Shown here: positions 62,569-64,000 of the stretch, piece by piece
Layout of the letters: each line of letters starts with the position of its first letter
Numbering within the stretch: position 1 is the stretch's first letter
Assembly: GCA_900554415.1 (NCBI GenBank)
Contig: USGU01000012.1
Coordinates: forward strand, 8,424 to 72,423
Length of the DNA: 64,000 nucleotides
Direction of reading: 5' to 3'
Origin: an uncultured Lachnospiraceae bacterium
GTDB taxonomy: Bacteria > Bacillota > Clostridia > Lachnospirales > Lachnospiraceae
Notes under the pieces: generated by a model
Seen by the model: the letters and a program-made list of their open reading frames with translations, nothing else
Database searches by the model: none
Told to the model about the DNA's origin: nothing
Position numbers and translations under genes: made by a program

Positions 62569-63959
62569 TCATATTGAGTGCATGGACTTGTACGCTTCGG
62601 ATATATCATAATATCCCCTGCGTGCAAGTCTTTCGTTTGTTATGGTATGTGTCAATATACCGCTTCCTGCAATAGCCCAATATCCTTTTCGGGTGTTCCC
62701 GTTTCGGTAAGCCTGCCAGTCGGGCATTCCTAGCTTCTTTAGGTTCGTTACCCTCGTTTTCGGCTTCTTCCACTGCTTCCAAATATACATTCGTATTCTT
62801 CGGCGTAGCCACCCGTTCCAATTTTCCATCAGTTTTCCTATGTCCGCTACTGCGTAGTAATTCAGCCAACCTCTCATAAATACCTTTATGTTGTATAACA
62901 CGGTATCGAGTTTCCTGCCCTGACTACGGGAAGTTAGTTTTCGCAGTTTGTCTTTGGCTTTCTTCTTCGACTTTGCGTGAACTCGGATATATGTACCCTT
63001 TCCGTTCCTTCCCAACGCAAAGCCGAGAAACCGAAATTTCGGATTGAATATACGCTGACCGCTCGGCTCTTTTCGGTATTTACCTTGAGTTTCAATTTCT
63101 TCTCAAGATATGCCGTACTTGTTCCGAGTAATCTTTCTGCCGCACGGACACTCCTTGCTAACAGCAATATATCGTCTGCATATCGGATTACCTTTACCCC
63201 TCTGCCCTCGAACTCCTTATCGAATTTATCAAGATAGATATTGGCAAGTAACGGTGAGAGATTTCCCCCTTGCGGAGAACCCTCTTCCGTTTTCATTACT
63301 ATGCCGTTTTCCATTACTCCGCTTTTGAGATATTTCTTGATGAGGTCTATGAGCCTCTTATCCTTGATATCTTCTCGGAGCATATTCATAAGCAATTCGT
63401 GGTTGAGTGTGTCAAAGTATTTGGATAAATCGAGGCATACCGCATATTTGTATCCCTCGTCCGCATACTCTTTCACTTTGAGTATGGCGTCCTTTGCACT
63501 TCTGTGCGGTCTGTAGCCGTAGCTTCCGTCTGAAAACTTTGGCTCATAGATTGGCGTTAACACCTGTGCTATTGCTTGCTGGATAATGCGGTCTATTACC
63601 GTTGGTATTCCCAACTTTCTTACTCCGCCGTTATCCTTGGGAACTTCTACTCTCCTTACAGGCGACGGCTTGTATTTACCGTTCCTTATTTGGTCAAGTA
63701 ATTCTTCCCTGTGTTCTTTCAGCCAAGGCAGTGCTTCGTCAACCGTCATTCCGTCAACTCCGCTTGCTCCCTTATTGGCTTTCACTCGCTTGTAGGCTTT
63801 GTTCAGATTATCTCTGTCAAGTACCTTTTCAAGCAAGTATGCACCGTCCTTTCGGTCAACCTCTTGACTTTCGGTACTGTACGCTTCTGCATACTCTTTG
63901 TGTTCCACACTATCCCTTTGCAGACAGCCGCCTTTCTCGGCGTTTTCTGTTTTCATCAT
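62569..63959 (-). pseudogene. ltrA: Group II intron reverse transcriptase/maturase, frameshifted
   Basis: The first frame (63959 to 62934) encodes RT domains 0-7 with GYRPHRSAKDA, LDLSKYFDT, GSPQGGNLSP and the catalytic YADD. It goes out of phase after about residue 303. The second frame (from about 63047 to 62569) continues with FLGFALGRNGKG, domain X (GWLNYYAVADIGKL) and ends near EAYKSMHSI. The break is at GTATATTC (63046-63053), where loss of one TA would restore a 462-residue protein. No HNH domain is present. The start ATG at 63959 has GGAGG upstream. It may be inactive or a sequencing artefact. Confidence 0.85.
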
Positions 63960-64000
63960 ACCGACCTCCTTTAGTCGCTTACTCGGAACTTATGATTGTT

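Larger units (their letters stand above)
62489..64000 (-). mobile_element. Group II intron, 3' part (5' end beyond the window)
   Basis: A retroelement made of a ribozyme and an intron-encoded reverse transcriptase. The minus strand shows the maturase ORF followed by domains V and VI and a 3' end near 62489. The 5' domains I-IV upstream of the ORF lie beyond 64000. The closest resemblance I recognise is to bacterial introns with a maturase lacking an HNH endonuclease. It inserted between glyA and the unseen upstream region, in the same orientation as glyA. Confidence 0.88.

Noticed and set aside
62606..62869. 87-residue minus-strand frame in the intron
   Set aside because: Out-of-phase shadow of maturase domain X.

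Overview
The window is a chromosomal segment of a low-to-mid GC, endospore-forming Clostridia, most like a Lachnospiraceae gut anaerobe (Blautia, Dorea or Ruminococcus-type). The evidence is a complete spoIIIA operon, spoIIP and gpr, and the typical clostridial order recN-argR-nadK-tlyA-dxs-ispA-xseB-xseA-nusB-asp23. The assignment rests on gene content and protein character; no 16S rRNA or tRNA gene was seen. Almost all genes lie on the minus strand; the exceptions are rpsT, an ABC transporter pair, an enoate-reductase-like flavoenzyme and putP.

Layout. 1-8122: DNA repair, arginine regulation, NAD, isoprenoid and antitermination genes in one tight block, cut inside recN at the left edge. 8247-9839: prfC. 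9928-14758: spoIIIAA to spoIIIAH. 14928-17538: rpsO and pnp, each with its own promoter, structured leader and terminator. 17702-26015: the rimP-nusA-ylxR-ylxQ-infB-rbfA-nrnA-truB-ribF translation operon, behind a promoter and a leader terminator. 26204-30379: parE-parC, with an SOS-box match upstream. 30478-33132: spoIIP, gpr and divergent rpsT. 33214-38239: a phosphoribosyltransferase-like protein, ilvC, ilvN, asd and argH. 38393-40739: queH, divergent from an ABC ATPase/permease pair with no binding protein.

Two accessory regions stand out. At 40812-51654 an alpha/beta hydrolase, a five-part peptide-type ABC importer, a creatininase-family amidohydrolase and a class III aminotransferase form one apparent operon. 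It is followed by a GntR/UTRA regulator and an M18 aminopeptidase, and looks like uptake and breakdown of an unknown amide or peptide-like nitrogen compound. At 55649-60942 a TetR regulator is followed by a DUF308 (HdeD-like) membrane protein, a radical SAM enzyme and a P-type ATPase in the same direction. This is a candidate envelope or stress cassette of unknown function.

The right end has glyA and, just upstream on the same strand, the 3' part of a group II intron. Its domains V and VI are visible, and its reverse transcriptase/maturase is broken by a frameshift. The strongest non-coding observations are a long double-stranded pnp leader, a terminator in the rimP-nusA leader, an SOS-box match before parE, and a 30-bp perfect palindrome that overlaps the tetR promoter and also reads as a glyA terminator. 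All intergenic gaps are shorter than about 300 bases; what each larger one holds is given in the features. No CRISPR array, insertion sequence or tRNA gene was recognised.
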